A stretch of DNA of 64,000 nt from Pieris napi (taxonomy: Eukaryota; Arthropoda; Insecta; Lepidoptera; Pieridae), in assembly GCF_905475465.1 (NCBI RefSeq), contig NC_062254.1:4298001-4362000 (forward strand), in the 5' to 3' direction. The notes under the pieces are model-generated. The model searched no databases, had not been told where the DNA came from, and saw only the letters and a program-made list of their open reading frames with translations. The position numbers and the translations under genes are program-made. The stretch's first letter is position 1. Each line of letters starts with the position of its first letter. Positions 1 to 9,995 of the stretch are shown here, in pieces.

Positions 1-831
1 GTTGAAGTTTAGTTCACTCGAAGTTCAGAGTTAACTAACTGATTGAAATGTTATGCTAAGGTTGAGATCGTGACCTCAAATAACTTTTATTATAAACTAT
101 TTGTTATACAAACATAAAATATAAATAGCATTTTTATATTGGAATTTATCGTTTCCTTTATTTTAGATATTTAGATATTACGAATTTATTTAAGGTAACA
201 AATTGTTATATTACATGACTGGAGTTACGCGTGCAATGCAAATCGATAAAGTTTTTTTATAATTATTTTATAATAATTTAACTGAATTAGCTCGTCTTCT
301 ATGAAACAGATATGTAAGATTCAAATATTTATTCGAGTGATCAAACAATTTAAGCTTCAAGCTAAGGTGGAAATGAAGATTTTACCTCAAATCTTTACTC
401 ATATGTACAAGCTTATTTTTTTTATTTATTTAGTTATTAAGTTTACGACATCATACATAGTACTAAATCTACTGATTATTTTACAAAATCTTCCATCTAA
501 AATATATGACAATTAAAGTTAACATAAGTTTTACAAAAAAATATAAATTAAAACATATACAAGATAAGATAAGCACACAGAAATTTGATGGAACTTAAAG
601 AAGAAAAAAAAGAAAAAACCATCAGCAAAACAGCGAATTAGAGACCCCACAATGCTTTCTCTAAAACCGATCAGCCCACTACCGTTCTATCACTACTATC
701 CGTTAAAATCGCGAAGAATTCCAACAAGAGGTGACTGAACCTAGCTTAAAACATCATATAAGTTAAGTTACAAATGATAAGGTCAATTAACCGATATTTA
801 TTGTTCTTAATAAGAGTTTTTATTCGCTTAC
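1..831. other. robo intron, AT-rich, no exon recognised
   Basis: Downstream of the transmembrane exon in the gene's direction. No conserved Robo cytoplasmic motif was seen on the minus strand. A weak possible exon at 638-660 (acceptor CGGTTTTAG) would read EKALWGL and then stop. It is reported under findings but is not supported enough to annotate. The rest is low-complexity A+T sequence. Confidence 0.6.
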
Positions 832-986
832 CAGTAGCCTTCTTCCTTTGTATGCCATTTCGCCGTCTGATGTAGTAAATGCTGACAAGTCCGATAACAA
901 TCACAGAGAATAATGTTAGGCCGAGCGCCAGCAACCACGTTTCGTGAAATATGTGCGGAATCGAAGAATCGTGAGGTGGTTCGGTC
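832..986 (-). CDS. robo: robo exon: juxtamembrane stalk, transmembrane helix and start of cytoplasmic tail
   Basis: Between acceptor TTATTTTAG and donor GTAAGC (831-826). It encodes a short stalk (TEPPHDSSIPHIFHETW), a hydrophobic helix (LLALGLTLFSVIVIGLVSIY) and a positively charged stop-transfer run, RRRNGIQRKK, so the N-terminal domains are outside the cell. Phase 2 in, phase 1 out, so the protein continues. No following exon with Robo CC motifs was recognised in 1-831. If the intron were retained, the tail would end at a stop near 746 after about 21 more residues. Confidence 0.88.
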
Positions 987-3900
987 CTAAAATAAATTTA
1001 TTGCTTCATTCGGGGGATTACACAATTCTTTGAGACGCCAATGAAGCAAGAATTTATTATTTTATTGTATGTTACCAATGTTATGATTATTCCTTAATCA
1101 TTTCAGGTGGATTAAGATATAGGAGCTAATAATTCAACCTTTCAACTTAGAATAGGTATTGGGCATTTTGATTAAATAATAAATATAACCTAGCTGTAGA
1201 ATGATTACCTCGTTTGTCCAGAGAACCAAACATTACAGGAAACTAATTTTTTTTAATTAATTTTTATTTTGTTCGTTAAAATATTATTATACAGTGTTTT
1301 TTCCATAGTTTTAGATGGTAAAATGGACTTGTTTATTAATGACAAGAGTCTAAAACTAAAAAATAAATGGTTTTTTGACATACGAGGTTATCATTCTACA
1401 GCGACGATATGTACCTATCTATCTATACGAATAATGTCAAATCTTATCGATGATCTTAACTAAAGATTTATCTATAATATCAATGACCAAGACTCATTTT
1501 GTGGCGGAAGCGACGTAAATAAGCAATATTAATAAACTTTCATATAACGTCGCTTATATGGCAAGAAGTAATTTATTAGTAAACAACAAGATACAACAAC
1601 AAAACATAATTTCAAGTACATATATCACAAATAAACTTTACTTACTGAACATAATGCCTCTGCGACTGTGTGGGCAACATATGTATCTGCGCGGGCGCAC
1701 TAAACGGCCCGTGACCGCGTTTAGTGACAGCCGCCGCGCGCGCAATATACCGCCCTCCCGTACGTAACGAGCTCGCCGCAGCGGCCCGAGTTCGAGCGCC
1801 TAAAGACATTTGACCCACGACACGACCGTTTGTGCCTCCTCCGACGCGGATTTCGATCTGGGGATATGTGATCTTTAGTGACCTTGAACCTTGGGTCAAA
1901 CCTAAGATATTTTTAAGATGGGAGATATTTAAAGATAACTTATAGTAATACTGCTTAAATATCTACAAATAGATGAACATATATATTTATATATTCACGC
2001 CTTTTTCCCAAAGGGGTAGGCATAGACCACAGATCTCCACTTACTAGGGTCCTGACATTCTATCTCTCGTCATTCACTTTCATTCGCATTCACCGTGCAT
2101 AATGATCGGGGAAATTAGTTAATGAACATGTATGCTAATAATATACTCACAATTATTACATATATATTGTGATTTATAAAATTCTAAGGAGCTAATTAAT
2201 TTGTTACTTTATTTTTATTTTCACAAAAGGAATAGACATAAAAATAGTAGTCGTTCAAAGCTTCGTATTAATACTACTCCATATACGTACAGATTTCTCA
2301 GTGTTTTTTCATATATAAAAAACATATCAATTTTGTACGTGCGACTAAGCTTTAGCTTTTTTAAAGTTTCATACAACATTAAAGATGTTCGTTTACTTAT
2401 TAGCGTCAGACAAAAATTCAACGACACTGATGTTATAATGGATAGATTTTATTGCTCAAGTATACAATTACTTTATGACGTACTTGGTTCTTTTATGATA
2501 TCAAAAAAATTAATTTCACTACCAATCAAACAAAACAATAGCCTAATAATGAAGCATTTTGTTTTAACACACAGTTTGTTTTTTTTTTTTTATATAATAG
2601 GCATCTCGACTACGAGACGCCCGTAAAGGCTAGTCATCGCAGCCCACGGACACGTTACCGACCTTTAAGGGAGGGAATGCTTTTTTAAACAATTGGAGTT
2701 CGGAATCGATTCCATAGTTGGTTAAGAATGAGTTTTACAGTAGATGTAAAACTTATGTTTGAAATGCTGTTTCGTTATTTTATTTCGACAGTAATCTTTA
2801 ATACGAAACAATTCAATGAATACAATTTTTGTGAATACATGACGCGTCGCAAATAAGAATATTAGCGCATAACGCCAGTTCTCTATAATCTATAAAGAAA
2901 ACAAACATATCGTGATAAACAGTAATCAACAATTTGCATAGTCATAAAAAAGCAATTATTGAAAAAAACTCACCATATAACCCGTCAGTTCTCCGTTCCA
3001 CGTGTTCGCAGGTGGTGGTTCCCATCGTATCCATGCCGACGTGGCGTTTATGACCCCCGCTGTCACACTTAGGGGAGGGAACGATGGCACTAAAACAATT
3101 ATTTACGCCCATTAATTTGTTTAAAACCTTTTTGTTTTATAAACAATTTATCAAAATCTTCCTAATTGGTTGTTAATTGTTATATATTTAGTTTGTATCA
3201 TTGATTACTTTTATTTTCCAATAATGAAATATCCATATTTTTTTAGTTTTGCCTTAAGAACTAGGTAAGTATAAAAACAATAATATCTATAGATAAAAAA
3301 GTACTTCATCATTGTTAATAATAGCATTTTTGTTTATTTATATTATTTTTTAAATATTTTTAGTTATTATTATTATTAATTTTATACTTTTTTTGTGGTT
3401 GTTTGTTTAATTCTTTCATTCCTTTGATAGATTATGTTCTAATGTAATTGATGTGTATGTGTGTTAAATTTGTGACCTCATGTTTTCTTGTAATTTTTTA
3501 GGCATGCACATTGTTTTGGAATGTATAAATAAATAAATTAGGCTTTCTTTATATATTTTAAAGTATTTTTATAAGCATATCGCTTTTTTAATCGATTACT
3601 CGATCACTAATTTCATCGATTTGACTCACTAAAATATAGTGTTGAAAGATTTGCATTTGGTCATGAACAAGAAACTTACCATCTTCATTGGTGACACCCG
3701 TCATGGAGTTCGACGGCTTCCCCAACAGCATCTTGTAAAATGGCATCAAGAATACGTCATACTGCATATACGCCTTCAAGCCAGACAGCACGTAAGATGA
3801 GGATCCACTATTATCCACATGTAGGAGAGACCCATTCGAACACGTCTCCACATGTGGAATAACATCTTCAGAACTATTCCGCCAGTTCAAACTCGTTCCA

Positions 3901-6900
3901 TTATACCAAATCTTCACGCCCTCCAAATACTCATTATAATCCGTTAACACCTAAAACAAGATAACTTTGAGACTCAAGTTAATTATTGCATTACTTGAAG
4001 TGACGTAAACACTCACATCCCACACGACTTTAAGCGAAGTCGACGACAAAGTTTCCACCCTCTTTAATACCAGAACATTCTGTTGCAGATATTTCCGCGC
4101 TTGAACAAACTCGTATTCCGTCATACGGATTTTGTGTTCGTAATTTATCCCAAACTCATCGTCGTTCTTTAACCCTTTTCTTAGCACGTTCAAATGAGCC
4201 TCTTGCATCACGCTCCCAGCCGAATTGACCGCGACGCAAATAACTCTTCCGCTGTGCTCAACATTCACCCCATCCAAATACAGTAAACTCGAATTGCTCT
4301 TTGTACATTCCGGAAACAATAGATTGTCCTCGATGCCCTCTAAAATCCAGAACGTCGTCGGAGTCGGTAACCCTTTCGCCTCACAGGGAATTGACACGAC
4401 GTCACCCTCCCATGCGGTTAAATTGGATGGTATCTGTGTGAAGTGCGGCAACGCTGAAACAGATGGCCGTATTGAAATAGCCCTTACAGATATCAGATGT
4501 AGAGCAATAAAGCGGAGAATGCTCACAGTATACGGTTAGTGTGGCGCTGGCAGTGCTAGTTCCAGTGTGGCTATCGGCCCGGCAGGAATAGACGCCCGCG
4601 TCGGATGCGGACACCTGTTCTAACCGTAATAGTCCACGGATTATAGATGCGTGAGACGGCAAAACCCCATCTTCCTTAACCCATGTTATTTTTACGCTTG
4701 TATCGTAACTCTGAAATAACAAATGAAGATCTATGCTATTTAAGAACAAATCTATCGCCCTCACGGAAGTTAAACAAATATTTCCTTTGCTGCAAAGGGA
4801 AAACGTTTAAGGAATCTACCGTGATGTAATATAATGAACTTCATAAAGCGTGCATATATAAAAGATTCATTTGTTCAATTTAATCAGATCAATGTAATTT
4901 GTAAACCAATTTCACAGATGTATTAAATGCAAATTAACAAAACCAATGAAGCGTGAACGCAAATTTTATATACCCAATTTGTAAGGGTGATTAACATTAA
5001 TTCTATTTAAGCCAATTTCAGTTGGTTTCACACGTGGTATTTACCTGGCAATTAAATTCAACGTTTTGTCCGACTAACGCTGTGATGTTGGTGGGTTTTG
5101 TGACGAAGTGCGGTCGTCTTAGTACTATTAGTGCAGCTGCCCTTGACTGTCTTTCTCCAGCGATATTTGATCCCACACATCTGAACACTCCACTATCATT
5201 CGGTAATGTTTCTAATATTTTTAAACTTCCAGTCTCCGTTATTGTTACCCTAAAATTTTATACTACGTCAACTCAGTCAGACAGTGATACATCTCATTAT
5301 AGAATGTCCTGTATTCGGAGCCTCCAGGTGCGATCTCGAGCAACAAATCGATATAAAGGTAACCGAGAATTTACCGGATATATTAAGAAACTTCAGATCG
5401 CAACTGGAAGATTTCTGCAGTTAGGTAGTGAGATGTGTCACTCGCTGCAACAAGAGCGTAGCAGAGGTGAGACGGGCCCCCACTAGCCCATTCAAAAGCC
5501 CAAGCCCAGGAAATTTCTTAATGTATGTATGTATATGTTTGTACAAAATAAGGTCCCGCACCACAAGAGTCGGGGATATTGGGAAATTTATAAAAAAAAA
5601 ACTCCATACATCTGAATAACCAGAGCTCATTATGCAAGCTTAATGTACAAATACTTACATAATTAAAGTTACACCAATTTTATATCTACAGTGTACTGTT
5701 TTTGTATCATTCTACGTATAAACAATCCGATAAATTCAATATAATACGAGACATTATTGGAGCTGTAAGTAGTAATGGTTTCCTGATTTAAAAATAAGTG
5801 TATCATTACTAAAACTTTCGTTTATCATTTATAACGTGTAGTAAAGCGTTTTTGGAAGCCAAGAAGTGTAGTTCGTTATAAGTACAATATCATCTTTGTC
5901 AATAGTTTGCTATAATGTATTCAAGTTAATGTGCAATATTGTAAAATAAAATTAAAAAGGCGTTTGACGCAAAGGTCAAACCTAGAAAGTGTAATTTAAA
6001 TATTGAATTGGATATTCAAATGTTTGCACGTGTATATATGAATTTTGTCGAGATAAAATACGAAATAGAATTTAAAGTATAGATATTAGAGATAGATATT
6101 AGAATTTATAATATACTGGCTGACCCGGCAAACGTTGTTTTTTAATTTTTTTAGTTGAATAAAAATAATTATCTACTATAATAAAACATAGGGGTTGATC
6201 GTAGAGTGATATTAGTTGAAAATTAAGGGTTGTATGTAGTTTTATATGCTGTATCATAAAAAAATAAAAAACAAAACGTTTTGTCCAAAAAATATGTTTT
6301 GGGTTGACCCTTATCACTTAAGGGTTTGAAAGATAGATAGTAGCCGATTCTCAGACTTATTGAATCTGCATAAAAAATGTCATAAGAATCGGTCGAGCCG
6401 TTTCGGTGGAGTATGGGAACGAGCATTGTGACACGAGAATTTTATATATATAGAGATATTCTAGATTACACACACAATATATATTAAGAATTCATAAGTA
6501 TTTTCTGTATTAAATCTTTAATTCTAATAAGAACTTCGTTCTATACCTTCCATTAACTTCAACATCATAACGTTGTCCATCCTTCATCCAGTGTACTGAT
6601 GCATCGGGCACTCCTCTTGGTGGTACACATTCTAATATAGCAGGCTCTCCAGCCGCGACCTGAACATCTCTTGGCTCTGCTCTGAATTCATCACGTAACA
6701 CTAAAATTTAAAAATCGAATTAGCTTGTTGTATCCACAGAGTCTTCTAATATAACATCAACCACGATCTAAGGTATAAAATCTCCATAATTAAACTCGCT
6801 AAAAGGGGAATCATAATAATAGTAATATTAAATACAGATACCGGCAAACATCTTACACAAATGTCCTTGCCTGCGCAGAAGCGATTTTTAGGTATCAATG

Positions 6901-9383
6901 GGAGGAGCGGCGTTGACGTTTGTGTCCCAGACGCGCAAACTTTCCCCCACTCCCTTGTTTAAGTTTCAAAAAGTGTGCCAGTATCTGTACGGTCAGATTA
7001 ACATGCCAATTCCTACAAGACAACAGTACATAAGAAAAACTTGGCACTTGGCTTGACTCTCTCAAACATTTGTGACTATTATATGCAGTGCTAGTGGATA
7101 CTGTAACATTGAGTTTGTATCACACATGAAAATAACACTAGTACATGGTTGCAATGGACAGTGAGCGACCAAAAAAAAGGAATGGTCGCAGTTTTTTATG
7201 GATGACGGATGTCACACAAAAATAAACGAGACATTCTAACATTCGCTTCGCTTTGGTTTAGGCCAGGATATTCGACATCCATTTTGATTGGCGAGTAAGT
7301 TTATCATCAAATTGTTTAATTTTTTATACAACGTACATACTTTCTTAAACCATACGAAATTTGAATTCGTCATAATTGTAGAACAATGATTTGAAAAAAG
7401 TCCAAAATGCACTTTTTATCATATTTGGATACAACATTAACTAAATATTACGGCTACATAAAAAAAATCCATGTGTTTTAAATTTCAAATTAATCAGTCG
7501 GTAAAGTGACGGATTTGATAGAAACATGTGATTTTTCTAGAAAACTGTGTAATTAATAATAAAAAAAAACCTTTTTGTTTGCTTGTATGGCAATTTTCAT
7601 AATCACAGAATATGAATTAAAATAGTAATAACAAAAACTAACATGATTATAATTATTATTTTAAAATGGCTGCCCTGTAAAGTTTACTATTTGTCAGATC
7701 CGTCACTATTCTACGACTATGACGATTATTAATAGTATTTGTATAGAGAGCAATTTTTATACGAAAAAAAATAGTTTTGCTATTTTTGACAATACTTACT
7801 GGCAACATTTAAAGTGGCATTTTGACTGACAGCCTCTCCGGCAATGTTTCGTGCTACACACCAATAAACACCTTCGTCGCTTTCCTTCTTCCCTCGATTA
7901 ACCCTAATAAAATAACGGAATTAATTTATTCCAAAATATTAATTTCCAGTGACCACTACTGCGTCAGTTAAGATAGGATTAGTTTATTTAGTAAATACTT
8001 TAAGGAAATTATCCTATAGTCTTGTTATTTATTTTTACAAGTCAAATGTCAATTTAGACGAACAAATAGATTTTTCATTAATATGCTTGCTTCCGTTGCT
8101 ATCCAGTTTAGTCTAGAAGCGCTTAAAATTGTTATGCTAACGGTACGATCTATCTATCTATTTGACAATTAGTTAGTTAAAAACTTAGTGGGTTTTACAT
8201 ATTAAAAACAAAATTATCTATCGCCACGTCAAAACAAATCAATATCTAAGAACAAACAAGGCAGGTTTTATGCGACTGAATCAATATCTTTTATCACCAT
8301 GACATTTTAATAAAAAGACAGACTAACTATTATTGAAGTATCTTAACCTCACAATGAGATATGGGGCACTTGCGAAAAATAGTTTTTTAATTATTTTATG
8401 CAAGTAAGTGATCTTTGTATTTCAAATTTCAATCTGCCCATAATAATACTTGTTTTGAAAATCGATTCCACGCTCTCCGGGTAATACGCCATTTTCCATG
8501 AAGCGATAACGATAAACCGAGGAAGAAGAACCTTATTTTAAACAAATAATATGTCATTTTTTGTCGTAATTTAAAATATCTTTTGTTTTTAGAGACGAAA
8601 ATGGTCTAAGATCCCGATATACAACGACCTTCACCGAGATGCTTATTTAATGAAACGTATTTTATATTTAATTTAATATGTCAATAAATATAATCCATAT
8701 GGGTTGCCTAGCAAATTTCAGTCCAGAGTATTTTAATTAATATTAAAAAAAAAATATTTTTTTAAACATTTCACCGGTATGTTTATTACATAAATTCTAT
8801 ACCGATCGAAAGTATGAAGCCCATAGAATATGCAAACGTCAGGTTGTTTTTAATCAATAAATTATTTATGTGTATATTTTTTATGTGACACTAAAGTACG
8901 TATATATAATATATATACATCTTTAGTAAAAAAGAAAGTTATAGTGATACATATATAATACTACCCTGATTAAAAATATTGATTGAAAAAAAATAAAAAA
9001 ATTTACTACATGCAAATTATAAAAAAAAAAAATTTTTTAAATATTAATTAAACATATTCTGGACTGAAATTTGCTAGTCAACCCATATGGATTATATTTA
9101 TTGACATTAAATTAAATATAAAATACGTTTCATTAAATAAGCATCTCGGGATCGTATATCGGGATCTTATACTAAAACGAAAAAACTTACCTAAGAAATA
9201 ACAACCCATCTTCTAACATGACCCTGTGTCCATCGTCAGCTGGTGGCAAGGGAAACCCATCCTTGAACCAGTGCACGGCTGGTTTTGGCCGACCTTCAAC
9301 CACACATCTTAGAGTGGCCGGTTCGCTCCGGCCCGATACTGTGTTGGATGGGTGCTCTTTGATCCGTGGTGCTCGATTTTGTG
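832..9383 (-). CDS. robo: Roundabout (Robo) family axon-guidance receptor, 4 Ig + 2 Fn3 form, partial gene model of ten exons
   Basis: Cell-surface receptor of the Slit/Robo pathway, which steers axons and migrating cells; Slit binding in the family lies in Ig1. Exons in coding order: 9383-9191, 7903-7800, 6700-6547, 5249-5045, 4710-4527, 4453-4017, 3950-3680, 3089-2974, 1857-1646, 986-832. All nine joins keep frame, with GT donors and AG acceptors. The translation of about 677 residues gives Ig1 (1-98), Ig2 (99-193), Ig3 (194-280), Ig4 (281-372), linker, two Fn3 domains (about 405-515 and 516-610) and a helix at about 643-663. Robo hallmarks include LRDEFRAEPRD opening Ig2, WVKEDG in Ig3, YLEGVKIWY and FLMPFYK...GKPSNS in the first Fn3, and NGELTGYM in the second. 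Ig5 and Fn1 are absent. The signal peptide and cytoplasmic tail are missing: the first coding exon was not found and the tail lies off the left edge. Robo identity is firm; which paralog it is remains open. Confidence 0.93.
1646..1857 (-). CDS. robo: robo exon: second half of the second Fn3 domain
   Basis: Between acceptor ATATCCCCAG and donor GTAAGT (1645-1640). It encodes IEIRVGGGTNGRVVGQMSLG, an Ala/Arg-rich stretch (ARTRAAAASSLRTGGRYIAR) and AVTKRGHGPFSAPAQIHM. These match the IEV-SAGN, MTLNATT, GAVYSVRL and AGDGPYSKPI positions of canonical Fn3. Phase 0 in, phase 2 out. The exon is strikingly rich in G+C and CpG for this gene, which pushes its codon use towards Ala, Arg and Gly; protein similarity is lower here than elsewhere. 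Confidence 0.87.
1995..2110. repeat. dispersed repeat fragment in a robo intron
   Basis: Begins around CACGCCTTTTTCCCAAAGG and continues through a phrase beginning GGTAGGCATAGACCAC, text I recognise as a common moth/butterfly interspersed repeat. A weaker relative may lie near 18417-18525. The family is not assigned. Confidence 0.45.
2577..2670. repeat. poly-T followed by a short hairpin-bearing segment
   Basis: A T-run (about 2577-2590) precedes GGCATCTCG-ACTAC-GAGACGCC, a small imperfect hairpin, and then a G+C-richer segment to about 2665. It looks like the end of an old retroposed repeat. No second copy was seen in the window. Confidence 0.3.
2974..3089 (-). CDS. robo: robo exon: first half of the second Fn3 domain (equivalent to Fn3)
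   Basis: A 116-base exon between acceptor TTGTTTTAG and donor GTGAGT (2973-2968). It encodes PSFPPLSVTAGVINATSAW, IRWEPPPANTWNGELTGYM: the conserved W-x-PPP and NG-x-L-x-GY motifs of the last Robo Fn3. Phase 1 in, phase 0 out. The next exon begins IEIRV, giving GYMIEIRV, equivalent to GYKIEV in other Robos. Confidence 0.9.
3340..3542 (+). repeat. LINE-type 3' tail, copy 1
   Basis: Shares a block (TTTTTTGTGGTTG, GTTTAATT, ATGTTCTAAT, GCACAC/TTG..TTTTGGAA) and an AAATAAATAAAT-type tail with 62765-62922. A tail of short repeats is typical of 5'-truncated LINE insertions. It lies in the robo intron 3090-3679. Confidence 0.5.
3680..3950 (-). CDS. robo: robo exon: first retained Fn3 domain (equivalent to Fn2)
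   Basis: Follows a 66-bp intron (3951-4016), among the shortest that can be spliced, and ends at donor GTAAGT (3679-3674). It encodes DYNEYLEGVKIWYNG, several NxS/T glycosylation-type sites, YVLSGLKAYMQYDVFLMPFY and GKPSNSMTGVTNED. The Y-EG-x-I-x-Y and F-x-PFY-x-x-x-G-x-PSNS patterns are the Robo Fn2 signature. Phase 0 in, phase 1 out; the final G makes valine with the next exon (EDVPS, as in other Robos). Confidence 0.92.
4017..4453 (-). CDS. robo: robo exon: complete Ig4 joined directly to the pre-Fn2 linker
   Basis: Largest exon (437 bases), between acceptor CTGTTTCAG and donor GTGAGT (4016-4011). It encodes Ig4: LPHFTQIPSNLTAWEGD, the cysteine in VSIPCEAKG, FWILEG, and RVICVAVNSAG with the second cysteine. 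Without a break it continues into a linker (EYEFVQARKYL ... VLVLKRVETLSSTSLKVVWD) matching the Robo segment just before Fn2. In canonical Robos Ig5 and Fn1, about 200 residues, lie between these. Their absence inside one open exon makes an annotation gap or missing exon an unlikely explanation. Phase 1 in, phase 0 out. Confidence 0.9.
4527..4710 (-). CDS. robo: robo exon: second half of Ig3
   Basis: Lies between acceptor TTATTTCAG and donor GTGAGC (4526-4521). It encodes SYDTSVKITWVKEDGVLP, IIRGLLRLEQVSASDAG and VYSCRADS, closing Ig3 with its tryptophan and second cysteine, then ASATLTVY. Phase 0 in, phase 1 out. The intron that follows is only 73 bp, and reading through it keeps an open frame for a further 38 codons, so the raw frame extends past the true exon end. 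Confidence 0.92.
5045..5249 (-). CDS. robo: robo exon: second half of Ig2 and first half of Ig3
   Basis: Found by reading the minus strand between acceptor AAAATTTTAG and donor GTAAAT (5044-5039). It encodes VTITETGSLKI, NDSGVFRCVGSN (second cysteine of Ig2, with Phe in place of the usual Tyr two residues earlier), ERQSRAAALIVL, and then RRPHFVTKPTNITALVGQ and VEFNC of Ig3. It enters in phase 2 (completing Arg) and leaves in phase 0. Splitting Ig2 and Ig3 inside the domains is typical of this gene family. 205 bases; the frame is open throughout. Confidence 0.9.
6116..6456 (-). mobile_element. non-autonomous Helitron, family A
   Basis: On the minus strand it starts TCTCTATATATATAAAATTC, directly after an A. 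It ends with a GGCAAACG-type region, CCGGGTCAG and CCAG (CTAG degraded by one base) before a T. The same termini occur at 23304, 29602 and 55056. It sits inside the robo intron between the Ig2 exons. Open frames inside it are not genes. Confidence 0.7.
6547..6700 (-). CDS. robo: robo exon: first half of Ig2
   Basis: Preceded by acceptor AAATTTTAG and followed by donor GTATAG (6546-6541), a weak but usable donor. It encodes LRDEFRAEPRDVQVAAGEP, the signature start of Robo Ig2, then the cysteine in AILEC and the tryptophan in VHWMKDGQ, ending at VNGR with phase 2. The Ig2 strand is closely similar to Drosophila and vertebrate Robos as recalled. In retained form the open frame runs only a few codons into the intron. 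Confidence 0.93.
7800..7903 (-). CDS. robo: robo exon: second half of Ig1
   Basis: A 104-base exon preceded by acceptor TTATTAG and followed by donor GTAAGT (7799-7794). It completes Ig1 with GKKESDEGVYWCVARN, carrying the second Ig cysteine and the D-x-G-x-Y-x-C motif, then NATLNVA. The exon is phase 2 in and phase 1 out; the last base A joins TG of the next exon to give methionine in VAMLRDEF. It is too short to stand out as an open frame, but its position, phase and Robo match are unambiguous. Confidence 0.9.
8609..9167. mobile_element. 559-bp inverted-repeat element (Tc1/mariner-type MITE)
   Basis: The ends AGATCCCGATATAC and GTATATCGGGATCT are inverted and flanked on both sides by TA (8607-8608 and 9168-9169), the Tc1/mariner target. 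The inverted arms extend about 130 bp, including GGTTGCCTAGCAAATTTCAG against CTGAAATTTGCTAGTCAACC. No transposase is present. It fills half of the robo intron inside Ig1 and ends 23 bp from the splice donor. A truncated second copy is at 32213. Confidence 0.8.
9191..9383 (-). CDS. robo: robo exon: first half of Ig1
   Basis: First recognised coding exon. It follows an acceptor ending TTAAAG and ends at donor GTAAGT (9190-9185). It enters in phase 1 and leaves in phase 2 (L then AG). It encodes the start of Ig1: PRIKEHPSN, the first disulfide cysteine in EPATLRC and the core tryptophan in HWFKDG, all diagnostic of Robo Ig1, the Slit-binding domain. Because it is entered in phase 1, at least one upstream coding exon with the start codon and signal peptide must exist at higher coordinates. 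A TA-flanked inverted-repeat element ends 23 bp downstream of the donor side. Confidence 0.92.
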
Positions 9384-9503
9384 CTTTAACAAGAAACATT
9401 TACTCATTTTAATATGTTGATTAATCGATGTATCGTAGATTTTAAAATACCAGTGGCTTTGTTATTTTTTTTTTCAAATTAACAAATAGAGACAGAAGAC
9501 AAA

Positions 9504-9703
9504 TACGTGATCAGCCGCAGCAGTTCTGTACCTAACACCGTCGTGGACTTTTGGGTCTAAGGCATTGCAGTTTCCTGATGTTTTCCTTCACAGTACAAGC
9601 GAGTGTCAAATGCGCACATGGACAATTGGCTCAAAGCCTGGGTTCGATCCTACGACGTCAGGGATGAAAGTCGCATGCTTAAGCCATAAAACCAACACTG
9701 CTC
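9504..9703 (-). mobile_element. tRNA-derived SINE (family S1), decayed copy
   Basis: The reverse complement carries the S1 head (B box GGTTCGATCC equivalent at about 9640) and the body phrases for GACTTTTGGGTCTAAGGC and GTTTTCCTTCAC. The 3' end, normally finishing GTAGCGCCACTG, is missing. Confidence 0.7.
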
Positions 9704-9787
9704 ATATTCAAATCTATTAGTGTAATTACAAAAAAGTGTTATTTTATACAAAATACTTAATAGCTTTGTGGAATAAATTAAAAATTA

Positions 9788-9995
9788 CAGTGTAAACTCT
9801 TTATAACGAATTTCGAGGTACCGAGCATTTTTCTTCGTTATATATAGTTTTCGTTTGTAATCTGATAATAAAAACAATTACTTGTCTAAATATCTAAATA
9901 TTTCTTCGTAATAGAGGTAGTGAAGTAATGTATGGGTTTTGTTTTAAACCAAACAAATGTACCTCATGATGACGCTATAAAGAGTTTTTGTATAT
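9788..9995 (+). mobile_element. short relative of the pogo-type element at 57683
   Basis: Starts TA-CAGTGTAAACTCTTTATAACG, the same terminus as 57683-58629, and ends near TATAAAGAGTTTTTGTA, a degraded inverse of it. About 205 bp, so most of the interior is deleted. Confidence 0.55.

Noticed and set aside
2201..2626. 141-codon plus-strand open frame
   Set aside because: Low-complexity, rich in Phe/Lys/Tyr/Ser as expected of AT-rich DNA, and lies inside a robo intron.
4225..4539. Plus-strand 104-codon frame over the Ig4 exon
   Set aside because: Antisense shadow of the robo coding exon.
5022..5486. 154-codon plus-strand frame
   Set aside because: Antisense to the Ig2/Ig3 exon and running on into intron; no domain.
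7503..7712. Possible small MITE with AGTGACGGATTTGA / TCAGATCCGTCACT ends in a robo intron
   Set aside because: Only about 14 bp of imperfect inverse match and no target duplication.
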